Origin: CAWGXG01 sp963826505
GTDB taxonomy: Bacteria; Chloroflexota; Anaerolineae; Aggregatilineales; Aggregatilineaceae
Reading direction: 5' to 3'
NCBI GenBank assembly: GCA_963826505.1
Contig: CAWGXG010000008.1
Span: forward strand, 992,001 to 1,056,000
DNA: 64,000 nt
The notes beneath the pieces are model-generated. The model saw only the letters and a program-made list of their open reading frames with translations, ran no database searches and had not been told where the DNA came from. This document shows positions 36,739 to 43,858 of this stretch, piece after piece (positions within the stretch are counted from its first letter, which is position 1; each line of letters starts with the position of its first letter). The position numbers and the translations under genes are program-made.

Positions 36739-37183
36739 AGTGATCTCGACCAACCGCAAAGCCCGGCACGACTTCGAAATATTGGACACATTTGAAGCAG
36801 GTCTGGTGTTGGTCGGCTCAGAGATCAAATCTATCCGAGCAGGTCAAGTGAATCTGCGCGAAGGGTTTGTCCAGGCGCGCGATGGTGAGTTGTGGTTGCT
36901 CAATACGCACATTGCCACCTATGAACAATCTGGCGGCTATGGGCATGATCCGCTTCGCCCGCGCAAACTGCTGCTCCATCGCAAAGAGATCAACCGCATC
37001 ATGTCCCGCGTGCAAGAAAAAGGGCTGACGATTGTGCCGATTGTTCTTTATCTTTCGCGCGGACGCGCCAAAGTTGAGATCGCTTTGGCACGCGGTAAGC
37101 GGCAGTACGACAAACGTGAAAGCCTGCGGCAACGCGATTCTCAACGCCAGATAGAACGCTCGATGCGCGAGAGCAAGCGGTGA
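36722..37183 (+). CDS. smpB: SsrA-binding protein SmpB
   Basis: 153 aa from ATG 36722; the GTG at 36719 is one codon earlier and less well placed relative to AGGAA (36710-36714). It binds tmRNA and delivers it to stalled ribosomes for trans-translation. The motifs NRKARHDFEILDTFEAG, LVGSEIKSIRAG, HIATYEQ and the basic C-terminal tail (KRQYDKRES...ERSMRES) are standard. Its coding overlap with a Ctp protease is notable, since periplasmic proteases often clear damaged or tagged proteins. No tmRNA gene was found in the window. Confidence 0.97.
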   Translation: METNRKVISTNRKARHDFEILDTFEAGLVLVGSEIKSIRAGQVNLREGFVQARDGELWLLNTHIATYEQSGGYGHDPLRPRKLLLHRKEINRIMSRVQEKGLTIVPIVLYLSRGRAKVEIALARGKRQYDKRESLRQRDSQRQIERSMRESKR

Positions 37184-37187
37184 TGGT

Positions 37188-37994
37188 ATGACGACTCGCA
37201 GTGGCGCGTTTTGGCCCGGCTCCATTCGCGAGATAAACGATCTTGCCCAAGACCGGAAATACGCGATATACCGGACGTTGATCCCCAATTGGGTTTATCC
37301 CATGTTTGAGATCGACCCGGATACTGTCATATTTCAGGCAGGAACGGAGATTGTGATCCGCTGTCCCAGCGGCAGCGCATCCGTAGAGATCACCGTGTAC
37401 CATGAGCCAGAATCCAAGGACCCAGCGCTATATCTGCACATGGGTGACACATTCAATTCTCAACTCGTGGTCATGATGGTCGTCGTCAACGATCCTAATT
37501 CACCCCGTTTCAACGTCGATGTGGACGCGCATGGCCAAACGACTCAGCTTGGCACATGCGGGCGGAATATCTCTGAGGAGTTGCGTGCGATGCAAGCGGG
37601 TTTGGCGCCTGGTCAGGTACGCCGCGGCCTACGTGTGTTTCGCTCGGCTCTACCCACCTTTGAACAGTTTGTGAGTGCGATGGGGCATCAACTCTTCTTA
37701 ATCGAACCCTTGTTTTATCATAACGCTATCGCGTTTGAGCGCTATGGATTTACCTATGCGCGTGGTTTTCAGAAGATGAAGACAATCCAGGATGCGTTTT
37801 CCACTGGTGGCCGAGCGTTGGCTGCTCTCGATGGTTCAACGCCGTTTCGGTCTCCTGAGTTGCATCGTTCAGTGCGTGGTCGATCGTGGGCCATCCATGA
37901 TGGTGTGATCGGTGACACATTCTCCGGCGTTCAGATGTACAAACGCGTAGGTGTGAACGCTAACATCGTGTCTTTCCCGAACGCTTTATGGTGA
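37188..37994 (+). CDS. Conserved protein of unknown function
   Basis: 268 aa, starting 4 bp after smpB and so probably in the same transcript. No signal peptide or membrane helix. The first half is beta-rich (IVIRCPSGSASVEITVYHEP; LVVMMVVVNDP); the second half contains a conserved-looking stretch (LFLIEPLFYHNAIAFERYG) and an Arg-rich patch (SPELHRSVRGRSWAIHDG). I do not recognise the family. Confidence 0.75.
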   Translation: MTTRSGAFWPGSIREINDLAQDRKYAIYRTLIPNWVYPMFEIDPDTVIFQAGTEIVIRCPSGSASVEITVYHEPESKDPALYLHMGDTFNSQLVVMMVVVNDPNSPRFNVDVDAHGQTTQLGTCGRNISEELRAMQAGLAPGQVRRGLRVFRSALPTFEQFVSAMGHQLFLIEPLFYHNAIAFERYGFTYARGFQKMKTIQDAFSTGGRALAALDGSTPFRSPELHRSVRGRSWAIHDGVIGDTFSGVQMYKRVGVNANIVSFPNALW

Positions 37995-38060
37995 CTGCAT
38001 TCCCCGTTAAGTTGTAGCCGATTTCCTCGAGAGTTTCCTCAGCAGAATAGCTTTATTATG

Positions 38061-38090
38061 TTGCCTCTCACTACAATTTAAAGGTATCAT
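38061..38090 (+). promoter_or_regulatory. Candidate promoter of the STAND NTPase gene
   Basis: TTGCCT (38061-38066) and TATCAT (38085-38090) with an 18-bp spacer, 44 bp before the start codon. Confidence 0.35.
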
Positions 38091-38133
38091 CATGCTTATC
38101 TATCTAGTGACATAAGCGTGATCAGAGTCTTTT

Positions 38134-39840
38134 GTGGCAACACCGCGAGCTCAGTTTCCATCATTGAACGAGCAAGATGTCGAGCGTGTGCTTGAAGCCA
38201 TGCGCCTTGGTCGCGATCTGCGTGAACATCCTTTGTTCTTGTTTCTTGACGTTCAACTCTTGCTGGCTCAGCCTCATCTTGGTTCAAACTCCGTCATGAT
38301 GCAAGTGGTCGTGTTTGAATATCTCACAGCCGTGATTTCTGAGCGCTACGCTTATCTTCGGGGGGTTGTCAATCTTCCCTCCCCTGCCCCAGGGTGTGCT
38401 CAGGAGGGCTTGGAAGATGATTTTTCGTCAGCAAATACGGAATTAGAGGCATGGAGCTTGTTGTATCATCGCTATGTGTGTGTCGAACGCAATTTGAACA
38501 TGCAAGAGATCGCGGGTCGGGTTCGCCAGGATATACGGACGCTTCGCCGTCGTCACCGCCTCGGAATCTACCGGTTTACTCGGGTCTTGATAGCTCGTGA
38601 ACGTGATGCACGGCAGCGGCATCTTCAACAACGTTTGCGCTTGTCCCTGCCTGCCCTGCCATCGTCGACACTCCAGGGCATTGAGTCGATCTTGGGGACA
38701 GCTGAACACATACTTAACGATGCTGATCCGCCCCATCATCTTGTACTGCATGGCCCTGTCGGGATCGGAAAGACCTCTATCGCGCTGACTTTGGCGCATC
38801 GCGCTGTGGATGCCGAAATTCTAGATGAGATTCTATGGCTTGATGTCGCGGAAATTTCGGCTACACCACCCTCTCTTGCCTATGAAAGTGTGTCTAGATT
38901 GGGCCTGATTCTTGTGGATCAGACCCCGCCAGAGCGTATTCTGCGTGCCTATTTGAACTCTCATCAGGTGATGGTCGTGCTGGATCAGGCCGAGATCATC
39001 TTGGACTCGCCGACCTTGGCCGAGCAGGTCATGCGGCTGTTTGACGCCGCCCGTGTGGTGGTGACAAGCCGTGTCAAAGCGCCCGCCTCGATTTGGGCCT
39101 ATGAGATTGCTGTTCCCGAACTGGATCACGCCACAGCGCTCTCCCTGGCGGAAAAAACCATGCAGCGCGAAGAGTCTTCGGGGTCGCAGGGATGGTTATC
39201 CCGTTTTGAGGCATTGTGGTCTGCGGTAGGCGGTAATCCGCTGGCGATACAGTTGGGGTTGAAGTTGGGCCAGCATATCCCGATTCAATCTGCCCTGCTC
39301 CAAACAGAAACGGTCCAGCTCTACCGGAACATGTGGGACGATCTATCCCGAGATGAGCGCTGTATTCTATTGATCACGCTGTTCTATTCGTCTCAAGGTG
39401 CGAACATACCATATCGGACCCTTCAGGCGCTTTCCGGGCTATCACAAGAGGCCGTGGCTTGTTCGCTAAGGCGCTTGATCGACACCTTCTGGCTAGAAGC
39501 GAAAACGGAATCGGAAGGATCAAGCTACGGCGTGTGTTCTCTGGCGCGTGTCTTCCTGTCAGAAAACAATCTGGCTAATTTGGTGATATCTCAGGATGAA
39601 CCAACTTCTGTAGTTGTTAGGCGTCAACTTGACTGGCTGGTGTCATGGTTATTGGACCAGCCAGAACCTGCCGCCGCGTTATCCGCCCTTCACCTGGCTA
39701 TGAAATTGGGCATCGAGAACGACACTCAGTGCGGTTATGCAGTCGCCCTTGCCCCTCAGATCACCGAACAGGGCTTGTGGGGACAGTGGAGCTCTTACCT
39801 ATCTTTGCTGCTGGATGCTGGTTGTCCCGAGTTCGTGTAG
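38134..39840 (+). CDS. STAND (NB-ARC-like) NTPase, N-terminal part of a frameshifted gene
   Basis: 568 aa from GTG 38134 to a TAG at 39838. The N-terminal region ends in a helix-turn-helix-like segment (NMQEIAGRVRQDIRTLRRRH, about 122-141). The NTPase core has Walker A GPVGIGKT (207-214), Walker B VMVVLDQA (279-286), sensor RVVVTSR and GNPLAIQLGL, as in NB-ARC/AP-ATPases. A winged-helix region follows to about 480, then helical repeats begin. The frame stops inside the repeat array while the +1 frame continues with TPRs. Such proteins are signalling switches, some acting in regulation and others in defence; this one is not placed. Confidence 0.85.
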   Translation: MATPRAQFPSLNEQDVERVLEAMRLGRDLREHPLFLFLDVQLLLAQPHLGSNSVMMQVVVFEYLTAVISERYAYLRGVVNLPSPAPGCAQEGLEDDFSSANTELEAWSLLYHRYVCVERNLNMQEIAGRVRQDIRTLRRRHRLGIYRFTRVLIARERDARQRHLQQRLRLSLPALPSSTLQGIESILGTAEHILNDADPPHHLVLHGPVGIGKTSIALTLAHRAVDAEILDEILWLDVAEISATPPSLAYESVSRLGLILVDQTPPERILRAYLNSHQVMVVLDQAEIILDSPTLAEQVMRLFDAARVVVTSRVKAPASIWAYEIAVPELDHATALSLAEKTMQREESSGSQGWLSRFEALWSAVGGNPLAIQLGLKLGQHIPIQSALLQTETVQLYRNMWDDLSRDERCILLITLFYSSQGANIPYRTLQALSGLSQEAVACSLRRLIDTFWLEAKTESEGSSYGVCSLARVFLSENNLANLVISQDEPTSVVVRRQLDWLVSWLLDQPEPAAALSALHLAMKLGIENDTQCGYAVALAPQITEQGLWGQWSSYLSLLLDAGCPEFV

Positions 39841-40600
39841 AGCATGGTTACATCTGAGTCAAGGCATCGCGCTGCGTTGGCTTGGCCGTCTGGATCAGGC
39901 CGCCACGCATCTTGAAGATGCCGAAGCCTTCTATTCGGCGGCCAATAACTGGGAAATGGAAAAAGCTGCTTCCTTGGCTGAGTTGGCGGTTGTCAGGCGA
40001 TATCAGGCACGTTGGCATGAGGCTCACGATCTGGCTTCTTCGGCGCATACCATGTATCTGCGGCTCGAATCAGATTTTGGCATTGCGCGCTGTATACACG
40101 AGTTGGGTCAGATCGCTCTGGACAGACGGGCGCCCGATCAAGCAATGGCGTGGCTCAGTCGGTTGGAAGTCTGGTCCGCGCGCTCGTGGGGTATGGCGGC
40201 ACAGGCCTATCTGTTACAAGGTCGTTTTGAAGATGCGTTAGAGGCTGCCGATCGTGCGCTAACTCAGCTTCCTGCCGATCATCCCAATCGGGGACGCGTG
40301 TTGTCGACATTAGGACAGGTTCACGAGGCTCTGGGTCAGCCAGAAACCGCCGTGCGATACTTGCTATTTGCCGTGGACTTGCTAGATCGCGCTAAAGACA
40401 TGGTTGGTTATGCCCGTGCGTGCAACAATCTGGCAGTAGCCTATATGAAAATACCTGCCGAAAATGACGCCGCCTCGCCTCAACAGATTCGCCGCCTGCT
40501 CACTCAGGCGCTGCGGATACAAGAACACATTGGTGACGATCTTGGTGTGGCGGTCACGCACTCCAACCTGAATTGGTTCACGTCTCCAGACCAGCGCTAA
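39737..40600 (+). CDS. TPR region of the frameshifted STAND protein
   Basis: The frame opens at ATG 39737, but its first about 34 codons are out-of-frame translation of the upstream gene. Authentic TPR sequence begins at about 39839 (RAWLHLSQGIALRWLGRLDQ) and runs through several A/B helix pairs (AEFYSAANNWEMEK-type, SWGMAAQAYLLQGRFEDALEAADRAL, GQVHEALGQPETAVRYLLFA) to the stop. One extra base, the T at 39838 or nearby, separates it from the NTPase frame. Without that base the product would be a single STAND-TPR protein of about 820 residues. Confidence 0.75.
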   Translation: MQSPLPLRSPNRACGDSGALTYLCCWMLVVPSSCRAWLHLSQGIALRWLGRLDQAATHLEDAEAFYSAANNWEMEKAASLAELAVVRRYQARWHEAHDLASSAHTMYLRLESDFGIARCIHELGQIALDRRAPDQAMAWLSRLEVWSARSWGMAAQAYLLQGRFEDALEAADRALTQLPADHPNRGRVLSTLGQVHEALGQPETAVRYLLFAVDLLDRAKDMVGYARACNNLAVAYMKIPAENDAASPQQIRRLLTQALRIQEHIGDDLGVAVTHSNLNWFTSPDQR

Positions 40601-40678
40601 GCGGCGGGGTGCCGTTCTCGCCTTAGCGTAGACTGGCACAAGCTTCGGTTTCTCCCCAGATAGCTCTCAAATCCCGGC

Positions 40679-40707
40679 TTGATTCTCACTGATCGGCGTG
40701 GTACGAT
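40679..40707 (+). promoter_or_regulatory. Promoter of tRNA-Arg(TCG)
   Basis: TTGATT (40679-40684) and TACGAT (40702-40707) with a 17-bp spacer, 12 nt upstream of the tRNA. Confidence 0.55.
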
Positions 40708-40719
40708 CAACACAGTTTT

Positions 40720-40792
40720 GCCGCCGTAGCTCAGTGGATAGAGCGCTAGTCTTCGGAACTAGGCGTCGCGGGTTCGAGCCCTGCCGGCGGCA
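40720..40792 (+). tRNA. tRNA-Arg (anticodon TCG)
   Basis: 73-nt cloverleaf. The acceptor is GCCGCCG/CGGCGGC, the D-arm GCTC..GAGC, the anticodon stem CTAGT/ACTAG with loop CTTCGGA (anticodon TCG, reads CGA), and the T-arm GCGGG TTCGAGC CCTGC. The discriminator is A; no CCA encoded. Confidence 0.95.
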
Positions 40793-40801
40793 CACATGAG
40801 G

Positions 40802-40840
40802 ACGGACCTGTCACGTTTTCAATCTTACAGGTCCGTTTTG
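40802..40840 (+). terminator. Intrinsic terminator after tRNA-Arg(TCG)
   Basis: ACGGACCTGT (40802-40811) and ACAGGTCCGT (40827-40836) form a perfect 10-bp stem, followed by TTTT. Confidence 0.85.
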
Positions 40841-40935
40841 ATTCCTGGCTGATGGTTGCTCCTTGCCGTGGCCAATGTTACAATCCTGCCACACTTTCGC
40901 TATCATGGTAACACAACGATAAGGTGCTCGAATCT

Positions 40936-41964
40936 ATGGTTGACAGCGGCCTGAAGACACGCAAACGAGTTCTTTCTGGCGTTCAGCCGTCGGGAAATTT
41001 GACGATTGGTAATTATGTCGGCGCTCTCAAACAATGGGCGCGCGAACAGCATAACTACGAGAGCTTTTTCTGCGTCGTAGACCTGCATGCTATCACTGTT
41101 CCTTACGATGCGGCCCAACTGCGCAACAAGACCCGCGAAGTGGCTGCTTTGTATCTGGCATGCGGCATCGACCCTGAGGTGTCGACAGTGTTTGTGCAGT
41201 CTCATATCCCGGCCCACAGTGAGCTGGCTTGGCTCCTGAACTGCGTCACTCCGCTGGGTTGGCTCTACAGGATGACTCAGTTCAAGGATAAATCTGCTAA
41301 GCAGCAGGCCGATTCTGTGGGAACGGGTTTGTTGGATTACCCGGTATTGATGGCCGCCGACATCTTGCTCTATCACGCTGATGCCGTACCCGTTGGTGAC
41401 GATCAACGCCAGCACCTGGAACTAACGCGCGATCTGGCGCAGCGTTTTAATCATTTGTTCGGTGATACATTTACAGTGCCGGAAGCCATGATTCCGCCTT
41501 CGGGTGCGCGGATAAAGGGACTCGATGATCCAACTGCTAAGATGAGCAAAAGCATCGTTGATTCCGAATATCACGCCGTGTATTTGCTCGATCCTCCCGA
41601 TCGTGTAAAGAAAAAACTCATGCGGGCTGTTACGGATTCCGGTCGCGAGATTGCCTTTAGCAACGATCCTGTCAATGCTGGTGTAAACAATCTCTTGGAG
41701 ATTTACCAGGCTTTCACAGGAGAGACCCGCGACTCCATTGAGGCGCATTTCGCGTCGGCGCGCGGTTATGGCGATCTCAAGAAAGAAGTCGTTGAAGTCG
41801 TAAATGCTGGGCTTGTACCAATCCAGCAGCGTTACCGCGAACTGACTAGCGAAAATGGATACATCGATAGCCTGCTGGCGCGCGGCGCTGAGCGCGCGGG
41901 CGCGGTCGCAGAAAAAACTCTCGAGTCGGTACGCGATCGGATGGGATTCTTGAAACCCCTCTGA
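40936..41964 (+). CDS. trpS: Tryptophanyl-tRNA synthetase
   Basis: 342 aa from ATG 40936, with AAGGTG at 40921-40926; the in-frame GTG at 40924 falls within that ribosome-binding site and is rejected. It charges tRNA-Trp. It is a class I synthetase with a HIGH-type PSGNLTIGNYVG motif near the N-terminus, LLYHADAVPVGDDQRQHLEL in the active site, and KMSKS (PTAKMSKSIVD). The length is normal. No T-box or trp-specific leader was recognised upstream. Followed 20 bp later by the zinc-ribbon gene. Confidence 0.97.
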   Translation: MVDSGLKTRKRVLSGVQPSGNLTIGNYVGALKQWAREQHNYESFFCVVDLHAITVPYDAAQLRNKTREVAALYLACGIDPEVSTVFVQSHIPAHSELAWLLNCVTPLGWLYRMTQFKDKSAKQQADSVGTGLLDYPVLMAADILLYHADAVPVGDDQRQHLELTRDLAQRFNHLFGDTFTVPEAMIPPSGARIKGLDDPTAKMSKSIVDSEYHAVYLLDPPDRVKKKLMRAVTDSGREIAFSNDPVNAGVNNLLEIYQAFTGETRDSIEAHFASARGYGDLKKEVVEVVNAGLVPIQQRYRELTSENGYIDSLLARGAERAGAVAEKTLESVRDRMGFLKPL

Positions 41965-41984
41965 TCGGTGGAGAAAAACAGGCT

Positions 41985-42725
41985 ATGGGCGACGTCGTGA
42001 GCGACAATATCGCTGTGAGCGACGACATCCTACGCAGTCTACCCCCTCTGCAAGGCTGTTTGTACTGCCACACAGAGGGATCCACAGACCTTGTCGTCGG
42101 TCGTACGTTGTTTGGTTTTGGCAGCCAACTTCTGCGGATTAAATGCCGTCATTGTGGTGCTGTTGCGCAATTTGATTATGATCCGGATTCGCCGTTTCAA
42201 TGGCGAATCCGGTATCGCCGGTTTAGCCGCGCGCCACGCTATTACTATGTCTCGATCTGGCTTGGCAAAGGTGGCTGGTTGTCGGGAGATGACGCTACGC
42301 AAATCAGCAGGAACGGCTACGTGCAAAGGATGCGCGTCCAGCAGGCCAAGGTTGGCGATTTTTCCTGGCTTCAACCTCCGCAAGATGTCTCCTGGGCGCA
42401 GGAGACGTTTGAGAGTCCCATCCTGCAAGTGTTGCGTGCGGTCAGTTTGACTGAGGCTCCCTCGCGGATGTTACTGTCGCGGGCCACTTCTCAACCCGTT
42501 ATCGATTCGGGAAAGTTGTTCGTCACTGAGGAACATCTAAGATTTATCGGTCAACGGACGGATCGCATCTTTGATTTCGCTCAAATTACGGATGCGCGTT
42601 ACGACGACCGGTCATGGTCAGTGATTGAGGTTGCTGAACCAACCTCGTTCCAGTACCGCGGCGCCTACTTGCAGGACCAGATCGATCCTCAGCTTGTGAC
42701 CGCCGTGATCGAGGCCCTTCGATAA
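41985..42725 (+). CDS. Zinc-ribbon protein with C-terminal PH/GRAM-like domain, function unknown
   Basis: 246 aa. Four cysteines (Cys25/Cys28 in CLYC, Cys54/Cys57 in CRHC) form a probable zinc ribbon. A linker rich in aromatic and basic residues (RYRRFSRAPRYYYVSIW) follows. The C-terminal about 100 residues (PSRMLLSRATSQPVIDSGKL; VTEEHLRFIGQRTDRIFDF; ITDAR) have the strand pattern of GRAM/PH-like 'short PH' domains. No signal peptide. It sits directly after trpS and may be co-transcribed. The domain call for the C-terminal part is inference. Confidence 0.7.
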   Translation: MGDVVSDNIAVSDDILRSLPPLQGCLYCHTEGSTDLVVGRTLFGFGSQLLRIKCRHCGAVAQFDYDPDSPFQWRIRYRRFSRAPRYYYVSIWLGKGGWLSGDDATQISRNGYVQRMRVQQAKVGDFSWLQPPQDVSWAQETFESPILQVLRAVSLTEAPSRMLLSRATSQPVIDSGKLFVTEEHLRFIGQRTDRIFDFAQITDARYDDRSWSVIEVAEPTSFQYRGAYLQDQIDPQLVTAVIEALR

Positions 42726-42787
42726 ATGTTCAGTGCCTTGCTTGTTTCGTAATGGCGCGATTTACTCATTTTTTGTGTTGTAAATAC

Positions 42788-42816
42788 TTGACAGTTGTCT
42801 ATAGTTTCTTTATACT
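42788..42816 (+). promoter_or_regulatory. Strong promoter of the predicted small RNA
   Basis: Exact TTGACA (42788-42793), a 17-bp spacer and TATACT (42811-42816). There is no downstream gene on this strand before a strong terminator. Confidence 0.75.
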
Positions 42817-42822
42817 GTCCTC

Positions 42823-42895
42823 AAACGTCCGTAAAGGACATCCCACCACCCCACCCGCTAGAGCGTCGCGTTCCCCACACGCGACGCTCGCTTTT
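42823..42895 (+). ncRNA. Predicted about 73-nt small RNA
   Basis: The expected transcript runs from about 42823 to the U-tract near 42895. It would contain a small 5' hairpin (GTCC-GTAAA-GGAC), a C-rich unpaired stretch (ATCCCACCACCCCACCC), and a perfect 10-bp terminator hairpin. No start codon with a ribosome-binding site lies within it. The next gene is on the opposite strand, so it is not a leader. A C-rich loop of this kind could pair with Shine-Dalgarno regions, as for UCCC-type sRNAs of Firmicutes; that is inference. Confidence 0.55.
42861..42895 (+). terminator. Intrinsic terminator
   Basis: GAGCGTCGCG (42861-42870) and CGCGACGCTC (42880-42889) pair perfectly, followed by GCTTTT. The T-run is on the plus strand only, so it does not serve the minus-strand deacetylase gene ending at 42915. 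Confidence 0.85.
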
Positions 42896-42914
42896 ATGCC
42901 GCAGCTCAAGGCGA

Positions 42915-43829
42915 TTAAGAGCTGTCGCACTCTTTCGCGACATTGACCGCAACGCGGATTGTCTGGGCATGGATGTCGACGATATCCTGAATATCGTGGG
43001 CGTAGCCTCCTGCCATCACAATCGCCACGGGGATCAGCCGATCGCGACAAGCTTCAATTACGAATTGATCGCGCTGCGCCAATCCCGCCTTGCTTATACC
43101 CAGGTGGCCCAACCGGTCGCCCACGTAAGGATCGGCTCCCGCCAAGTAAATTGCCAGTTCGGCATCGACCAGCGCCAGCGCAGTCTCAACCCCGTGCCTT
43201 ACTGCGTCGAGATATGGCGCGTCTTCTGTTCCATCTTCTAACTCAATGTCCAGATCGCTCTGCTGCTTATGAAACGGGAAATTCCGTGCGCCGTGAATTG
43301 AAAATGTGAACACGGTCGGGTCGTCCCGAAATATAGCGGCCGTTCCATCACCCTGGTGCACGTCACAGTCTATCACTACGACCTGTCCGAGTTTCATCTC
43401 CTTCTGCATTGCTCGTGCGGCTACGGCCACGTCATTAAATACACAGAACCCAGCGCCAAAATCAGCGAACGCATGGTGCGTTCCCCCCGCTAGGTTGACG
43501 GCCAAGCCATCCTGGAAAGCGGCGCGGCAGGCGGCAATGGTACCACCGGTAGATCGGCGAGATCGTTCAACCAACGCCGGTGACCAGGGAAACCCGATCC
43601 TCCGGATTTCTTTCTCTGTGAGTGTGCCCGTAGCCACTTTGTGGACGTACTCAGGTGTATGTGCTCGCAGCAGTTGAGTATCGCTTGCTGCGGGTGGCAC
43701 TTCCAAGGAAGTTTGAGCTAGGATGCCCTCCGCGACGATTTGTTCTCGCAGCAGAGTGTATTTCCGCATCGGAAAGCGATGATCGGGTGGCAACGGCAGC
43801 GTAAACTCGTCGCAATAAAAGCCTTGCAT
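42915..43829 (-). CDS. Histone-deacetylase-family protein
   Basis: 304 aa from ATG 43829. The open frame extends upstream to 44192, but that part lies inside the P-type ATPase gene and is not deacetylase-like. It begins QGFYCDEFTLPLPPDHRFPMRKY, typical of the bacterial branch near class IV HDACs. His118/His119 (GGTHHAF) are the general-base histidines. Asp156 and His158 in DCDVHQGDGTA, plus the aspartate in AGADPYVGD, bind Zn2+. Likely substrates in bacteria are acetylated lysines, polyamines or other small amides; which one is unknown. It starts 29 bp after the P-type ATPase stop, so probably in one operon. Confidence 0.9.
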   Translation of the reverse strand: MQGFYCDEFTLPLPPDHRFPMRKYTLLREQIVAEGILAQTSLEVPPAASDTQLLRAHTPEYVHKVATGTLTEKEIRRIGFPWSPALVERSRRSTGGTIAACRAAFQDGLAVNLAGGTHHAFADFGAGFCVFNDVAVAARAMQKEMKLGQVVVIDCDVHQGDGTAAIFRDDPTVFTFSIHGARNFPFHKQQSDLDIELEDGTEDAPYLDAVRHGVETALALVDAELAIYLAGADPYVGDRLGHLGISKAGLAQRDQFVIEACRDRLIPVAIVMAGGYAHDIQDIVDIHAQTIRVAVNVAKECDSS

Positions 43830-43858
43830 GGTGTGTGCCTTATGGCGCAAAAAGTGCC

